DNA of 8,319 nucleotides from an uncultured Lachnospiraceae bacterium (GCA_902795715.1 CADBME010000086.1:1-8319); one strand, 5' to 3'; shown: positions 1-6,135, numbered from the stretch's first letter. A program made the numbers and translations. Notes: generated by a model from the sequence alone, not told the origin.

Positions 1-422
1 ATCCAGTCCCGGTCACGCTGGGCCAGATAATCATTGACCGTAACGATATGAACTCCCCGGCCGGTCAGGGCATTCAGGTAAGCCGGAAGGGTGGAAACCA
101 GAGTCTTACCTTCACCGGTCTTCATCTCGGCAATCCGGCCCTGATGGAGGACGATTCCACCGATCAGCTGAACCCTGTAGTGCTTCATGCCGATGGAGCG
201 GACAGCCGCCTCCCTGACCACGGCAAAAGCCTCCACCAGAATATCATCCAGTGTCTCCCCGGCAGCCAGACGGTCTTTAAACTCCTGGGTCTTGGCCCGG
301 AGCTCCTCATCCGTCATCTTCTGCATGGACTCATCCAGTGCCTCAATTCCCTCGACATATTTCATAATACGTTTGATCTCCCGATCACTCTTGGAGCCAA
401 ACAAAGCATTTACGATTCCCAT
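1..422 (-). CDS. secA: Protein translocase subunit SecA, N-terminal part (runs off the left edge)
   Basis: SecA is the ATPase motor that pushes preproteins through the SecYEG channel at the cytoplasmic membrane. The window holds the first 140 residues. The start reads [18 protein letters not shown], the usual SecA N-terminus that precedes the first nucleotide-binding domain. The Q-motif-like stretch H81[14 protein letters not shown] is followed by Walker A (MKTGEGKT, about residues 100-107) and by the conserved VNDYLAQRD (about 129-137). The ATG lies at 422-420, with AGGAGG at 432-427 only 4 nt upstream; this is a strong but close ribosome binding site. The gene follows hpf in the same direction, a common order in Clostridia, but a terminator and its own promoter separate the two, so it is probably a separate transcript. 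The reading frame is open to the window edge. Whether it is the main SecA or a SecA2 paralogue cannot be fully decided from the N-terminus; the hpf neighbour favours the main one. Confidence 0.97.
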   Translation of the reverse strand, partial: MGIVNALFGSKSDREIKRIMKYVEGIEALDESMQKMTDEELRAKTQEFKDRLAAGETLDDILVEAFAVVREAAVRSIGMKHYRVQLIGGIVLHQGRIAEMKTGEGKTLVSTLPAYLNALTGRGVHIVTVNDYLAQRDRDW

Positions 423-450
423 AAAACCTCCTATTGATGTTTCAAATATT

Positions 451-486
451 TTACATACCCCGCAGGTATAATATCAGGTATAGCAT
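451..486 (-). other. Possible 11-codon leader ORF in the secA 5' leader
   Basis: A short reading frame, ATG at 486-484 and TAA at 453-451, encodes [17 protein letters not shown] at 503-498 lies 11 nt upstream of the ATG, a little far for a good ribosome binding site. It sits wholly between the predicted secA transcription start (about 527) and the secA ATG, ending 28 nt before it. The peptide is hydrophobic with one late arginine. An ORF this short is expected by chance, so translation is only a hypothesis. Confidence 0.2.
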
Positions 487-533
487 AAAGGAAGAAACTC
501 CTGTATTGTCTGATTTATTACTCTAAAATAGGT

Positions 534-562
534 ATTATAACATTGTTAGGCATCCATTTCAA
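534..562 (-). promoter_or_regulatory. SigA-type promoter for secA
   Basis: On the minus strand, TTGAAA (562-557) is followed after exactly 17 nt by a perfect TATAAT (539-534). Transcription would start near 527, giving a leader of about 105 nt before the secA ATG at 422. The promoter lies just beyond the hpf terminator, consistent with secA being transcribed on its own. The -35 box falls at the edge of a short GC-rich block (549-623) that resembles part of the polC-downstream region. Confidence 0.7.
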
Positions 563-623
563 GGACAAGCTGGCCGACCGGTCCTGGCTGCTCGAAGATG
601 ATGGCAGGCTGATGATGCAGGGC
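549..623. repeat. GC-rich intergenic block, possible diverged copy of the 6070-6153 block
   Basis: This 75-bp block is clearly richer in G+C than the AT-rich sequence on either side. Its two ends match the ends of the block at 6070-6153 in the same orientation and order: GGCATCCAT at 549-557 is identical to 6070-6078, and CTGATGATGCAGGGC at 609-623 matches 6139-6153 at 14 of 15 positions. The middle parts are only loosely alike. I read it as a possible remnant of a dispersed intergenic repeat; alignment against the genome is needed to be sure. Confidence 0.35.
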
Positions 624-660
624 AAATAAAAAGCAGGGAACCTTAACCATGGCTCCCTGC
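624..660 (-). terminator. Rho-independent terminator of hpf
   Basis: On the minus strand a 10-bp stem, GCAGGGAGCC (660-651) with GGTTCCCTGC (642-633) including one G-T pair, closes an 8-nt loop (650-643). It is followed at once by TTTTTATTT (632-624). It lies 88 bp after the hpf stop codon. A smaller 5-bp GC hairpin (706-720) precedes it in the hpf 3' UTR. Stem strength and T-run make this the clearest terminator in the window. Confidence 0.88.
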
Positions 661-747
661 CTCTTAAATCTCTATTGCTATTCGTCTCCCATCCGGCTTC
701 ATCCTGCCCCTGTCCGGGGCCGGGTCATCTACCGGCGGAATCGGTCT

Positions 748-1275
748 TTAGAATTCCGGTTCAATCAATCCATAAGTGCCATCTTTTCTCCGGTAAACAA
801 CATTTACCTCAAAAGTATCGGCATTGCGGAATACGAAAAAACTGTGTCCGAGAAGTTCCATCTGAACGCATGCTTCCTCGGCATCCATAGGTTTAATGGC
901 AAATCTCTTGCTTCTGGTGATCTTCACGGTCTCATTGTTATCGACATCTTCATCCAGGAATTCATCGCTGAAGGTTCCGATTCCCTTGCCGTGGCTGGAG
1001 ATCTTTGTCTTGTACTTGCGCACCATACGCTCAAGCACGTCGACAACCTGATCAATAGATGCATACATATCCTTGGTCGTCTGCTCCGCTCTCAGGATAT
1101 TCTTCTTCATGGGAATAGTAGCCTCAACCGTCTCTTGTTCTCTCTGGATGCTCAATGTGACCTGAACCTCTGTCTCCGGCGTGAAAAACTTATCCAGCTT
1201 GCCGAACTTATCATTCACAGCCTGCTTCAAACTTTCGGTTACCTCAAGGTTCTTACCGTAAATAATATATTTCAT
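748..1275 (-). CDS. hpf: Ribosome hibernation-promoting factor, long form (HPF/YfiA family)
   Basis: This 175-residue cytoplasmic protein binds the decoding region of the 30S subunit and, through its C-terminal domain, pairs ribosomes into inactive 100S dimers under slow growth. The N-terminal S30AE domain covers about residues 1-95 (MKYIIYGKNLEVTESLKQAV, then EAxIPMxxNILRAEQTTKDMYASIDQVVD VLERMVRKYK). A charged linker (about 96-120) leads to the C-terminal dimerisation domain, with RSKRFAIKPMDAEEACVQM, LGHSFFVFRNA and VVYRRKDGTYGLIEP. The length is typical for the long form of Gram-positive bacteria. The ATG at 1275-1273 has AAGGAGT at 1290-1284, 8 nt upstream, so the start is secure. Transcription is monocistronic by appearance: own promoter at 1339-1311 and own terminator at 660-624. 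A DnaA-box-like cluster lies 220-320 bp further upstream; a regulatory link to hpf is speculative. Confidence 0.96.
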   Translation of the reverse strand: MKYIIYGKNLEVTESLKQAVNDKFGKLDKFFTPETEVQVTLSIQREQETVEATIPMKKNILRAEQTTKDMYASIDQVVDVLERMVRKYKTKISSHGKGIGTFSDEFLDEDVDNNETVKITRSKRFAIKPMDAEEACVQMELLGHSFFVFRNADTFEVNVVYRRKDGTYGLIEPEF

Positions 1276-1310
1276 ACGATCACACTCCTTCTACTAACTT
1301 GATATTTATA

Positions 1311-1339
1311 ATTATACCAACTATCCCCCCGGATGGCAA
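1311..1339 (-). promoter_or_regulatory. SigA-type promoter for hpf with extended -10
   Basis: On the minus strand, TTGCCA (1339-1334) is separated by 17 nt from a perfect TATAAT (1316-1311), preceded by TGG so that it also has the extended -10 element. The spacer contains a run of six G on this strand. The start site would be near 1304, about 28 nt before the hpf ATG, leaving room for the AAGGAG site. Confidence 0.75.
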
Positions 1340-1559
1340 CAGAAAAACAGGCCGAATCATCATATCTCCCATCTACTTTGTCGGAAAAAGATATCTAACA
1401 ATTCGCTCTACTTTCCGGCATTTCCGAGAAATTGATTGACAATTCAGCCCGAACACTTTCTACAATTTTTTTGCTGATTTTTTTAATTTTTTCAATATCC
1501 CACAAAACAAACGTTTCGGATTGACGGATTTTTTGAGTCCGGAAAATATTCTGTTTTTT

Positions 1560-1658
1560 TGTGGACAATGTGGATAACCTGGTGGATAAGTGAATTTTCC
1601 CCACAAATCGGCATTTCTTCCGGTGGATAACTTCAGGATCTTATCCACCGAATCCACA
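1560..1658. promoter_or_regulatory. Cluster of DnaA-box-like 9-mers in a 500-bp gene-free region
   Basis: The DnaA box consensus is TGTGGATAA / TTATCCACA. In 99 bp I see one perfect copy, TGTGGATAA at 1569-1577; four with one mismatch: TGTGGACAA at 1560-1568 (directly abutting the perfect box), GGTGGATAA at 1581-1589 and 1622-1630, TTATCCACC at 1641-1649; and two weaker ones: TTCCCCACA at 1597-1605 and GAATCCACA at 1650-1658. The boxes at 1622 and 1641 form a perfect inverted repeat with 10-bp arms (1621-1630 and 1641-1650). Flanking sequence is AT-rich, with T-tracts at about 1465-1490 and 1554-1560. The rest of 1276-1784 shows no credible gene. No dnaA, dnaN or rpmH is near and gene direction does not switch here, so I read this as a DnaA-binding regulatory or titration site, not the main origin. 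Confidence 0.6.
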
Positions 1659-1710
1659 TGAAGTCTCCATTTTTCCCAATAAGGCCATCTGCAAAATCAG
1701 CAAAATGCAC

Positions 1711-1764
1711 AAAAAGGCTCTGATTCATAATAATAACAATTTTTAAATATTCAGAAACCTTTTT
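1711..1764 (-). terminator. Terminator-like inverted repeat after the lipoprotein gene
   Basis: The arms 1711-1723 (AAAAAGGCTCTGA) and 1751-1764 (TCAGAAACCTTTTT) pair over 12 bp with a small internal loop, and enclose a 27-nt AT-rich loop. On the minus strand the second arm ends in CCTTTTT, and on the plus strand it also ends in CCTTTTT, so the shape could act both ways. It lies 21 bp beyond the lipoprotein stop codon. The large loop and weak A-T base pairs lower confidence. Confidence 0.45.
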
Positions 1765-1784
1765 GTAATAACTGTCGACATACT

Positions 1785-2921
1785 TTACTGGTCAAAAGTC
1801 CAGGTCCCGTCGTCATTCTTTGTCCCGCCGACCGGATCGGTACCATCAGAGGGGACAAGGACATTCTTTTCCTTACCGTCCTTGTCCGAATAGGTGTAAT
1901 TATAATAATCCTGGCCATCCAGGTTCTCGGTTCCCTGGTAAGTGACATCATCGCTTCCACTGTAATCCCTGGCCTTCTTCCCGGCCTCATTTTTATCAAT
2001 CTGTCCGGAAGCATCGGAAGGAATCTGATCCGGATTGGGCTCTTCGACCGTATTTTTCTCTTTCCCGGCAGAGGAAGCTTCCGTATCGGTCTCAAACCCG
2101 GTGTTTTCCGGAAGCTCTGTTGTTTCCTCCTTTATAAAAGAACCCCCTTCTTCCCCAAGATCCTCTTCCATCTTAAGGACATAGTCAGTCTCATCAGAAA
2201 TCCCGGATATAGAGTAGTTGAAAATATCATTTTCCTTTTCCCCTTCATAGGAAGTCGGAATCATGGTAAAGGTAGCCTCGTAGAGAACCGTCTTCTGGTT
2301 GATATCCCGAAGCTCGGCAACCACTTCGTAGCCGTAATTATCCTGCACCTTGGTACAGCTGGTAACAACAGAATGATAATCGCTTAAGTCTGTCTGGGCA
2401 AAAGCATAGGGATAGGCGTCGTCATCCGTTTCCCGGGCATAGAGGCTGGCCTCAGGAAGCTCCGGAGCCTCGATAGCCTGCATGCCGTAGGTGTCAAAGA
2501 GAGCATTGGCATAGCTGGAAAAAGCATCCTCCGAAAGCATATAGTAACCATCATCCGTCTTCTTTCCCTCTCCCTTGTCCGTCTCCTCCTCAATCAGAGT
2601 AGTAAGAACACTCATGGGAGCATAGAAAGCCTCCGCATTCTCATCTGTAGCATTCTGCTCGTAACCATAATAAGGCAGGCGGTCGATCGAGGCGCTCACA
2701 AGCAGAGCCCATATGGGATAAGCCATAGTCCGAACATCCTCCGGCAGTTCAACCTCCGCAGCTACAGCCGGCGGCAGACCCGCCTCTGTCGGCTCCTCCT
2801 CACGCTCAAAATCCGTCGTCCCCTCCGCTCCTTTGCCGGACTTACCGCAAGCGGCAGTAGTCACAAGCAGAAGCAAAGCCAGGCCTGCAGCCAGAAAACG
2901 TTTCCAATTTATCTTTTTCAT
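1785..2921 (-). CDS. Acidic lipoprotein of unknown function
   Basis: I do not recognise the family. The 378-residue product begins with a lipoprotein signal peptide: basic MKKINWKR, a hydrophobic core FLAAGLALLLLV, and lipobox TTAAC with the modified cysteine at residue 25, so it should be anchored on the outer face of the membrane. A Thr/Glu-rich tether (about 30-55) leads to a Tyr- and Asp-rich body (about 60-265). A low-complexity acidic stretch (about 265-330, with Glu-Glu runs) separates this from a short C-terminal segment of YxYxDxDGKE and DDGTWTFDQ type. The ATG at 2921-2919 is chosen because GGAG lies 7 nt upstream. A TTG at 2927-2925 in the same frame, also with a usable AGGAG, would add two residues. 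It starts 26 bp after the alaX stop and is very likely co-transcribed with it. A role in envelope sensing or substrate binding is possible, but nothing shows it. Confidence 0.9.
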   Translation of the reverse strand: MKKINWKRFLAAGLALLLLVTTAACGKSGKGAEGTTDFEREEEPTEAGLPPAVAAEVELPEDVRTMAYPIWALLVSASIDRLPYYGYEQNATDENAEAFYAPMSVLTTLIEEETDKGEGKKTDDGYYMLSEDAFSSYANALFDTYGMQAIEAPELPEASLYARETDDDAYPYAFAQTDLSDYHSVVTSCTKVQDNYGYEVVAELRDINQKTVLYEATFTMIPTSYEGEKENDIFNYSISGISDETDYVLKMEEDLGEEGGSFIKEETTELPENTGFETDTEASSAGKEKNTVEEPNPDQIPSDASGQIDKNEAGKKARDYSGSDDVTYQGTENLDGQDYYNYTYSDKDGKEKNVLVPSDGTDPVGGTKNDDGTWTFDQ

Positions 2922-2947
2922 TTTCAATCTCCTCTCCTTTCTCTCTT

Positions 2948-4246
2948 TTAAACAGAAACCTGCTCAAACCCTTTTTCTTCCATAAAATGAACAATTTCCT
3001 CCCGGGAAGCCTTGATCACTCCCTGAGCAAAAACAGGCTTTCCGCCGCCTCGTCCGGACAGGGCAGTATTCATCTCTTTAATCAGAGGCCGAATATCCCC
3101 TTCCCGTATGCCCGCGGCGTAATGCCATCCTTTTTCATCATCACCGGAAAATACCAGACAGATGCCACTGATTCGATCCAGGACACCATCAGCGCACTTT
3201 CTGACATCCACGGGATCCAGTCCTTCTGCAAATAAAAATACATTTTCTTTTCCCTGGCAGGATGCAGCCAGACGGTCAGTAGCCTTTCTTTTTTCCTGGA
3301 TCAGAGCTCCTCTGAGCTCATAAATCTCCCTTTGCAGCCTGGCAACCGCCTCCATAGTCTTATCCGGCTGAACGGATAAAGCCACCCCGATTTGGGAATT
3401 CTGGACAAAATGCATGTCCAGATAATCAAAAGCCCTTTTTCCGGAAAGCATCTCAATCCGGACACCCTCCCGGAAATGATGGCAGGAAAGGATTTTCACC
3501 AGGCCGATCTCCCCGGTATTCCTCACATGGAGGCCGCAGCAGGCACAGAGATCCGCACCGGGAAATTCAACCAGTCTCACATCCCCCTCCAGCTCTTTTT
3601 TACTACGGTAATCATACTGATCAAGATCCTTTCCCTGAGGATGCAGGACTTCCACCCCATGGCATCCCAGGATGTAAGCGTTCACCTTCTCCTCGATCTG
3701 CCTGGCTTCTTCCATGGTCAGCCGGCCCGAAAGGTCTATAGTGATGCAATCCTCCCCCATGTGGAAACCCACGTTATCGTATCCGAAACTACTGTGAATC
3801 ATGCCGCTGACAATATGCTCTCCCGAATGCTGCTGCATAAGGTCGAAACGGCGGTTCCAGTCAATCACCGCTCTGACAAAACTTCCCTCCTCGATAGCTG
3901 CTCTAACGGAGTTTTCTTCTTCAGTGATTGGTCTGACCGGATTTTCCGCCTCGGAGCTTGGTCTGACTGGATTTCCCGCTTCTGTGGCAGAGGAAACATA
4001 ATGGACCAGGCGGCCTTCCTCCTCCTGCACATCGGTAACCGCAAGAGCCGGACCTCCATCCCCGCCAGTCACAAGAAATCCGTGATCGGCCGGCTGCCCC
4101 CCTCCCTCAGGGTAAAAGACCGTCTGGTCAAGGACAACCTTGTATCCATTCCCCACCGGCTGACAGGAGAGAACCCTGGCCTGACACTCTCTACGGTAAA
4201 CATCCTCATAGTAGATCCGTTTTGTCTCAACTTTACCTGTATCCAT
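2948..4246 (-). CDS. alaX: Alanyl-tRNA editing protein, long form (AlaX with DHHA1 domain)
   Basis: This free-standing editing enzyme hydrolyses tRNA-Ala mischarged with serine or glycine. From the chosen start (432 residues), an N-terminal AlaRS-like beta-barrel (about 1-130, with FYPEGGGQPADHG at 44-56) leads to the zinc editing core. Its four ligands are visible: H140 and H144 in QQHSGEH, and C236 and H240 in CCGLH, followed by VRNTGEIG. A helical linker (about 295-330) precedes the C-terminal DHHA1 domain, with the glycine-rich SGRGGGKPVFAQG at 397-409. Residues 89-128 are four copies of a ten-residue unit (see the repeat entry), placed before the conserved IDWNRRFDLMQQH. I chose ATG 4246-4244, with GAGGAG at 4255-4250, although spacing is only 3 nt. 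The ATG at 4321 would add 25 residues, but these have AT-rich codons, match nothing in the family and lack a clear ribosome site. No strong promoter is visible upstream. Confidence 0.93.
   Translation of the reverse strand: MDTGKVETKRIYYEDVYRRECQARVLSCQPVGNGYKVVLDQTVFYPEGGGQPADHGFLVTGGDGGPALAVTDVQEEEGRLVHYVSSATEAGNPVRPSSEAENPVRPITEEENSVRAAIEEGSFVRAVIDWNRRFDLMQQHSGEHIVSGMIHSSFGYDNVGFHMGEDCITIDLSGRLTMEEARQIEEKVNAYILGCHGVEVLHPQGKDLDQYDYRSKKELEGDVRLVEFPGADLCACCGLHVRNTGEIGLVKILSCHHFREGVRIEMLSGKRAFDYLDMHFVQNSQIGVALSVQPDKTMEAVARLQREIYELRGALIQEKRKATDRLAASCQGKENVFLFAEGLDPVDVRKCADGVLDRISGICLVFSGDDEKGWHYAAGIREGDIRPLIKEMNTALSGRGGGKPVFAQGVIKASREEIVHFMEEKGFEQVSV
3863..3982 (-). repeat. Four in-frame 30-bp tandem units inside alaX
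   Basis: Units lie at 3982-3953, 3952-3923, 3922-3893 and 3892-3863 (minus strand), encoding EAGNPVRPSS, EAENPVRPIT, EEENSVRAAI and EEGSFVRAVI. The first two units agree at 24 of 30 bases. The last unit joins directly to the conserved IDWNRRF of the editing core, so it looks like the ancestral segment, the others having arisen by duplication and drift. The unit length is a multiple of three, so gain or loss of copies would keep the frame. Confidence 0.85.
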
Positions 4247-4385
4247 AAACTCCTCGCTTATAACTCTTTGCTGTAAATTACTGACTATATGCTCCTTACT
4301 TTTTTTAGCCCTTTGCTCCATGCTCTTTGCTTTAATCTCTTTACTATAGACCCCTCACCTTCTATGACTCCTCTATATCACACAT

Positions 4386-4420
4386 AAGGCAGCCCGCCCC
4401 TGCCGGGTCCGGGCTGCCTT
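4386..4420 (-). terminator. Strong hairpin between the membrane-protein gene and alaX
   Basis: Perfect 11-bp arms, AAGGCAGCCCG (4386-4396) and CGGGCTGCCTT (4410-4420), enclose a 13-nt loop that can itself close further with CCC/GGG. It starts 34 bp after the stop codon of the upstream gene. The T-run after the stem is poor on both strands (TTATGTG on the minus strand, TTTCAACTT on the plus strand), so termination is likely but not certain. Confidence 0.6.
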
Positions 4421-4454
4421 TCAACTTCAAACAGGCTTTATAAAAACCATTTTA

Positions 4455-5450
4455 TTATTTCCCGCCGGCGGAAATCACATAGAGAGTGAGATCCGTGTTC
4501 GGATTCTGGAACTGCAGATTGGATTGGGTATACTCCACATTTCCCTCTTTGTCCTGGTAGATTCCATAGCCGTCATGGTCGAAGACGGTAAAATAAGTAC
4601 CAATACCAAAGGTGTAATCGTAGGTCTTCTCTTTATCGCTTCCGTAGCTGGTCACGACACTGCAGGTTCTCATCGTCTTAAGCTTTTTGATCTTCTGATA
4701 AAAACGGGGAATCTTCAGCTCTGAATCGAACTCAATCAGATAACTGAAGAAAACCTCATCATTAACCGATTCGGATACCGAGGTAATCAACTTGGACTCA
4801 GCCTCGCAGGTAATCTTTTTAACAATCTCCGTCCCTGCCTCAAATCCGTACTTTGTATTATACTCATCTCCACCCTGGACATTGTAGGTGAGCTTGATCG
4901 TCATCAGATTCCCGCTGGTATTCTGGTCACCTAAAGTATCGTCTGTGTTAAGCTGGAATACATCTTCCTCAATGGCAGACACACATTTCTTCTCATAATC
5001 GTCACCAATCAAACCGTAATAATAGGAGAAATCTCCTTCATTGCGGTAGTATTCTCCATGGTCGATGACTTCTTTATAGTCGGCAGCCGTTCCCTCAATC
5101 TTATTGTAACAGTAGTAGTCGCCGCCTTCCCCTATGCTGACCTGTCGGGTAGCCGTATAATCTTCTCCCTCCGTGAGGTGAGCATAAGAGCGAATGATCT
5201 TGACATTATCGTGTGCCTTCATCAGGTTTTTCAGATTGTTTTCCTTATTGATATCCGCAAGGGACTTGGTCTCCTCCTGCTTGCGATGAACCAGAGTAAA
5301 ACAAACTCCGGCAACGATCACTGCAGTCAGAACCAGGCTCAATAAAAGAACCTTCCAGAACCAGGGACGGTTGTAATCAGAAACCACATGTCCATCGATA
5401 TCATAGCCCCGGTACTTTCCTCTTTTTGATGCTTTATCCTGTTTTGGCAT
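4455..5450 (-). CDS. Single-pass membrane protein with extracytoplasmic domain, unknown function
   Basis: I do not recognise the family. The 331-residue product has a short basic cytoplasmic N-terminus (MPKQDKASKRGKYRGYD), one transmembrane helix at about residues 33-54 (WKVLLLSLVLTAVIVAGVCF), and then KQEE and a large outside domain of about 275 residues. There is no lipobox or signal-peptidase-like site after the helix, so it is probably a type II anchored protein. The outer domain is rich in Tyr, Asp, Glu and Thr, with alternating beta-type patterns such as SFYYGL-like and LMTIKLTYNV. Three cysteines in that domain could matter for folding. The ATG at 5450-5448 is chosen because AAGGAG lies about 6 nt upstream. 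An in-frame ATG at 5489 would add 13 residues but has no ribosome site. It follows the gamma-carbonic-anhydrase-like gene by 69 bp without a terminator, so co-transcription is likely. General features resemble the lipoprotein nearby (Tyr/Asp-rich), but I see no homology. Confidence 0.88.
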   Translation of the reverse strand: MPKQDKASKRGKYRGYDIDGHVVSDYNRPWFWKVLLLSLVLTAVIVAGVCFTLVHRKQEETKSLADINKENNLKNLMKAHDNVKIIRSYAHLTEGEDYTATRQVSIGEGGDYYCYNKIEGTAADYKEVIDHGEYYRNEGDFSYYYGLIGDDYEKKCVSAIEEDVFQLNTDDTLGDQNTSGNLMTIKLTYNVQGGDEYNTKYGFEAGTEIVKKITCEAESKLITSVSESVNDEVFFSYLIEFDSELKIPRFYQKIKKLKTMRTCSVVTSYGSDKEKTYDYTFGIGTYFTVFDHDGYGIYQDKEGNVEYTQSNLQFQNPNTDLTLYVISAGGK

Positions 5451-5519
5451 AACAAACTCCTTCCTGAATCCATGAGGGACCCGGATCATTTTCTACTATC
5501 TTATATCAACCGGAAGGTT

Positions 5520-6020
5520 TTATGCAAGTTTTTCATGGATATTTTTCAAATCTATATAATCTCTGCTGCTTTTTTTGTTCCCTTCCTTTTCCTCCTCCGT
5601 CAGAGGACGAACCACTTTGGCAGGTCTTCCAAGGGCCAGCATCCCCTCCGGAATCTGCGTTTTGCCGGTCACAAGACTGCCGGCACCGATGATACAATCC
5701 CGGCCGATCACCGCCCCGTTCATGATCACGGATCCCATCCCGACCAGGACATTATCCCCGATAGTACAACCATGAACGATAGCCGCATGACCAATGGTAA
5801 CTCCCTCACCAACCCGGCAGGGATAGCCATGATCCGCATGAATCACCACATTATCCTGTATGTTGCTGCCACGGCCAATCGTCACCCGGTCCTCATCTCC
5901 CCGAATCACGGCATTATACCAGACACCACAATCCGGTCCGACAACAACCTTACCAACCAGGCAAGCCCCCGGAGCAACCCAGGCACGCTCACCAACTTCA
6001 GCATTCTTTATATAACTCAT
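5520..6020 (-). CDS. Gamma carbonic anhydrase family protein (left-handed beta-helix)
   Basis: This is a 166-residue trimeric hexapeptide-repeat protein. Repeats such as VGPDCGVWYNAVIRGD, VTIGRGSNIQDNVVIH and CTIGDNVLVGMGSVIMNGAV run through most of the chain. The signature RGDEDRVTIGRGSNIQD (about 40-56) is typical of the gamma-CA/YrdA/PaaY group. Three zinc-binding histidines stand where the family has them, H61, H78 and H83 (VIHADHG, IGHAAIVHG). A short helical tail (about 138-166) packs against the barrel. Members may hydrate CO2, but many short ones lack measured activity, so the reaction is uncertain; acyltransferase-related roles have been proposed for relatives. The ATG at 6020-6018 has AAGGAG 5 nt upstream. 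The open frame extends further upstream, but that part reads through the hairpin-rich repeat region and is not credible coding sequence. The next gene follows after 69 bp. Confidence 0.94.
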   Translation of the reverse strand: MSYIKNAEVGERAWVAPGACLVGKVVVGPDCGVWYNAVIRGDEDRVTIGRGSNIQDNVVIHADHGYPCRVGEGVTIGHAAIVHGCTIGDNVLVGMGSVIMNGAVIGRDCIIGAGSLVTGKTQIPEGMLALGRPAKVVRPLTEEEKEGNKKSSRDYIDLKNIHEKLA

Positions 6021-6085
6021 ACTAACTCCTTCTCTCTTATTAACTATCTCACAGGCAGGCATCACTACTGGCATCCATGTCACGC

Positions 6086-6108
6086 AATCAGGGGACGGTT
6101 CCCTGATT
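6086..6108. repeat. REP-like palindrome with GGGGACGG head
   Basis: AATCAGGG (6086-6093) and CCCTGATT (6101-6108) form a perfect 8-bp stem around GACGGTT. The GGGGACGG core (6091-6098) is of the kind found in short dispersed palindromes of many Firmicutes, some of them associated with Y1 (REP-associated) transposases. That family link is from memory of such repeats, not shown here. The inverse CCGTCCCCT occurs at 6313-6321. It could also fold as a hairpin in the transcript; the T-run after it on the plus strand is short. Confidence 0.55.
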
Positions 6109-6135
6109 TTGCAGCAACCAGGTGGTGAGGACGGC

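Noticed and set aside
546..650. 34-codon minus-strand ORF (MVKVPCFLFALHHQPAIIF...) beginning in the loop of the hpf terminator, a possible secA leader peptide
   Set aside because: Its start codon lies inside a strong terminator and its end overlaps the -35 box of the secA promoter, so it would not be on the secA transcript. It has no well-placed ribosome site, and ORFs of this length arise by chance.
1436..1466. Plus-strand promoter (TTGACA at 1436-1441, TACAAT at 1461-1466)
   Set aside because: The spacing of 19 nt is too long and there is no plus-strand gene or obvious RNA downstream.
1395..1657. Two overlapping small minus-strand ORFs (65-69 codons) in the gap upstream of hpf
   Set aside because: They have no ribosome binding site, a composition typical of AT-rich non-coding DNA, and one is just a reading of the DnaA-box cluster.
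1560..1658. Main chromosomal origin (oriC)
   Set aside because: Gene direction does not switch here, and dnaA, dnaN, rpmH and gyr genes are absent. Kept instead as a DnaA-binding site candidate.
3392..4276. 294-codon plus-strand ORF opposite alaX
   Set aside because: It is the antisense shadow of alaX, which carries the zinc-binding and DHHA1 motifs.
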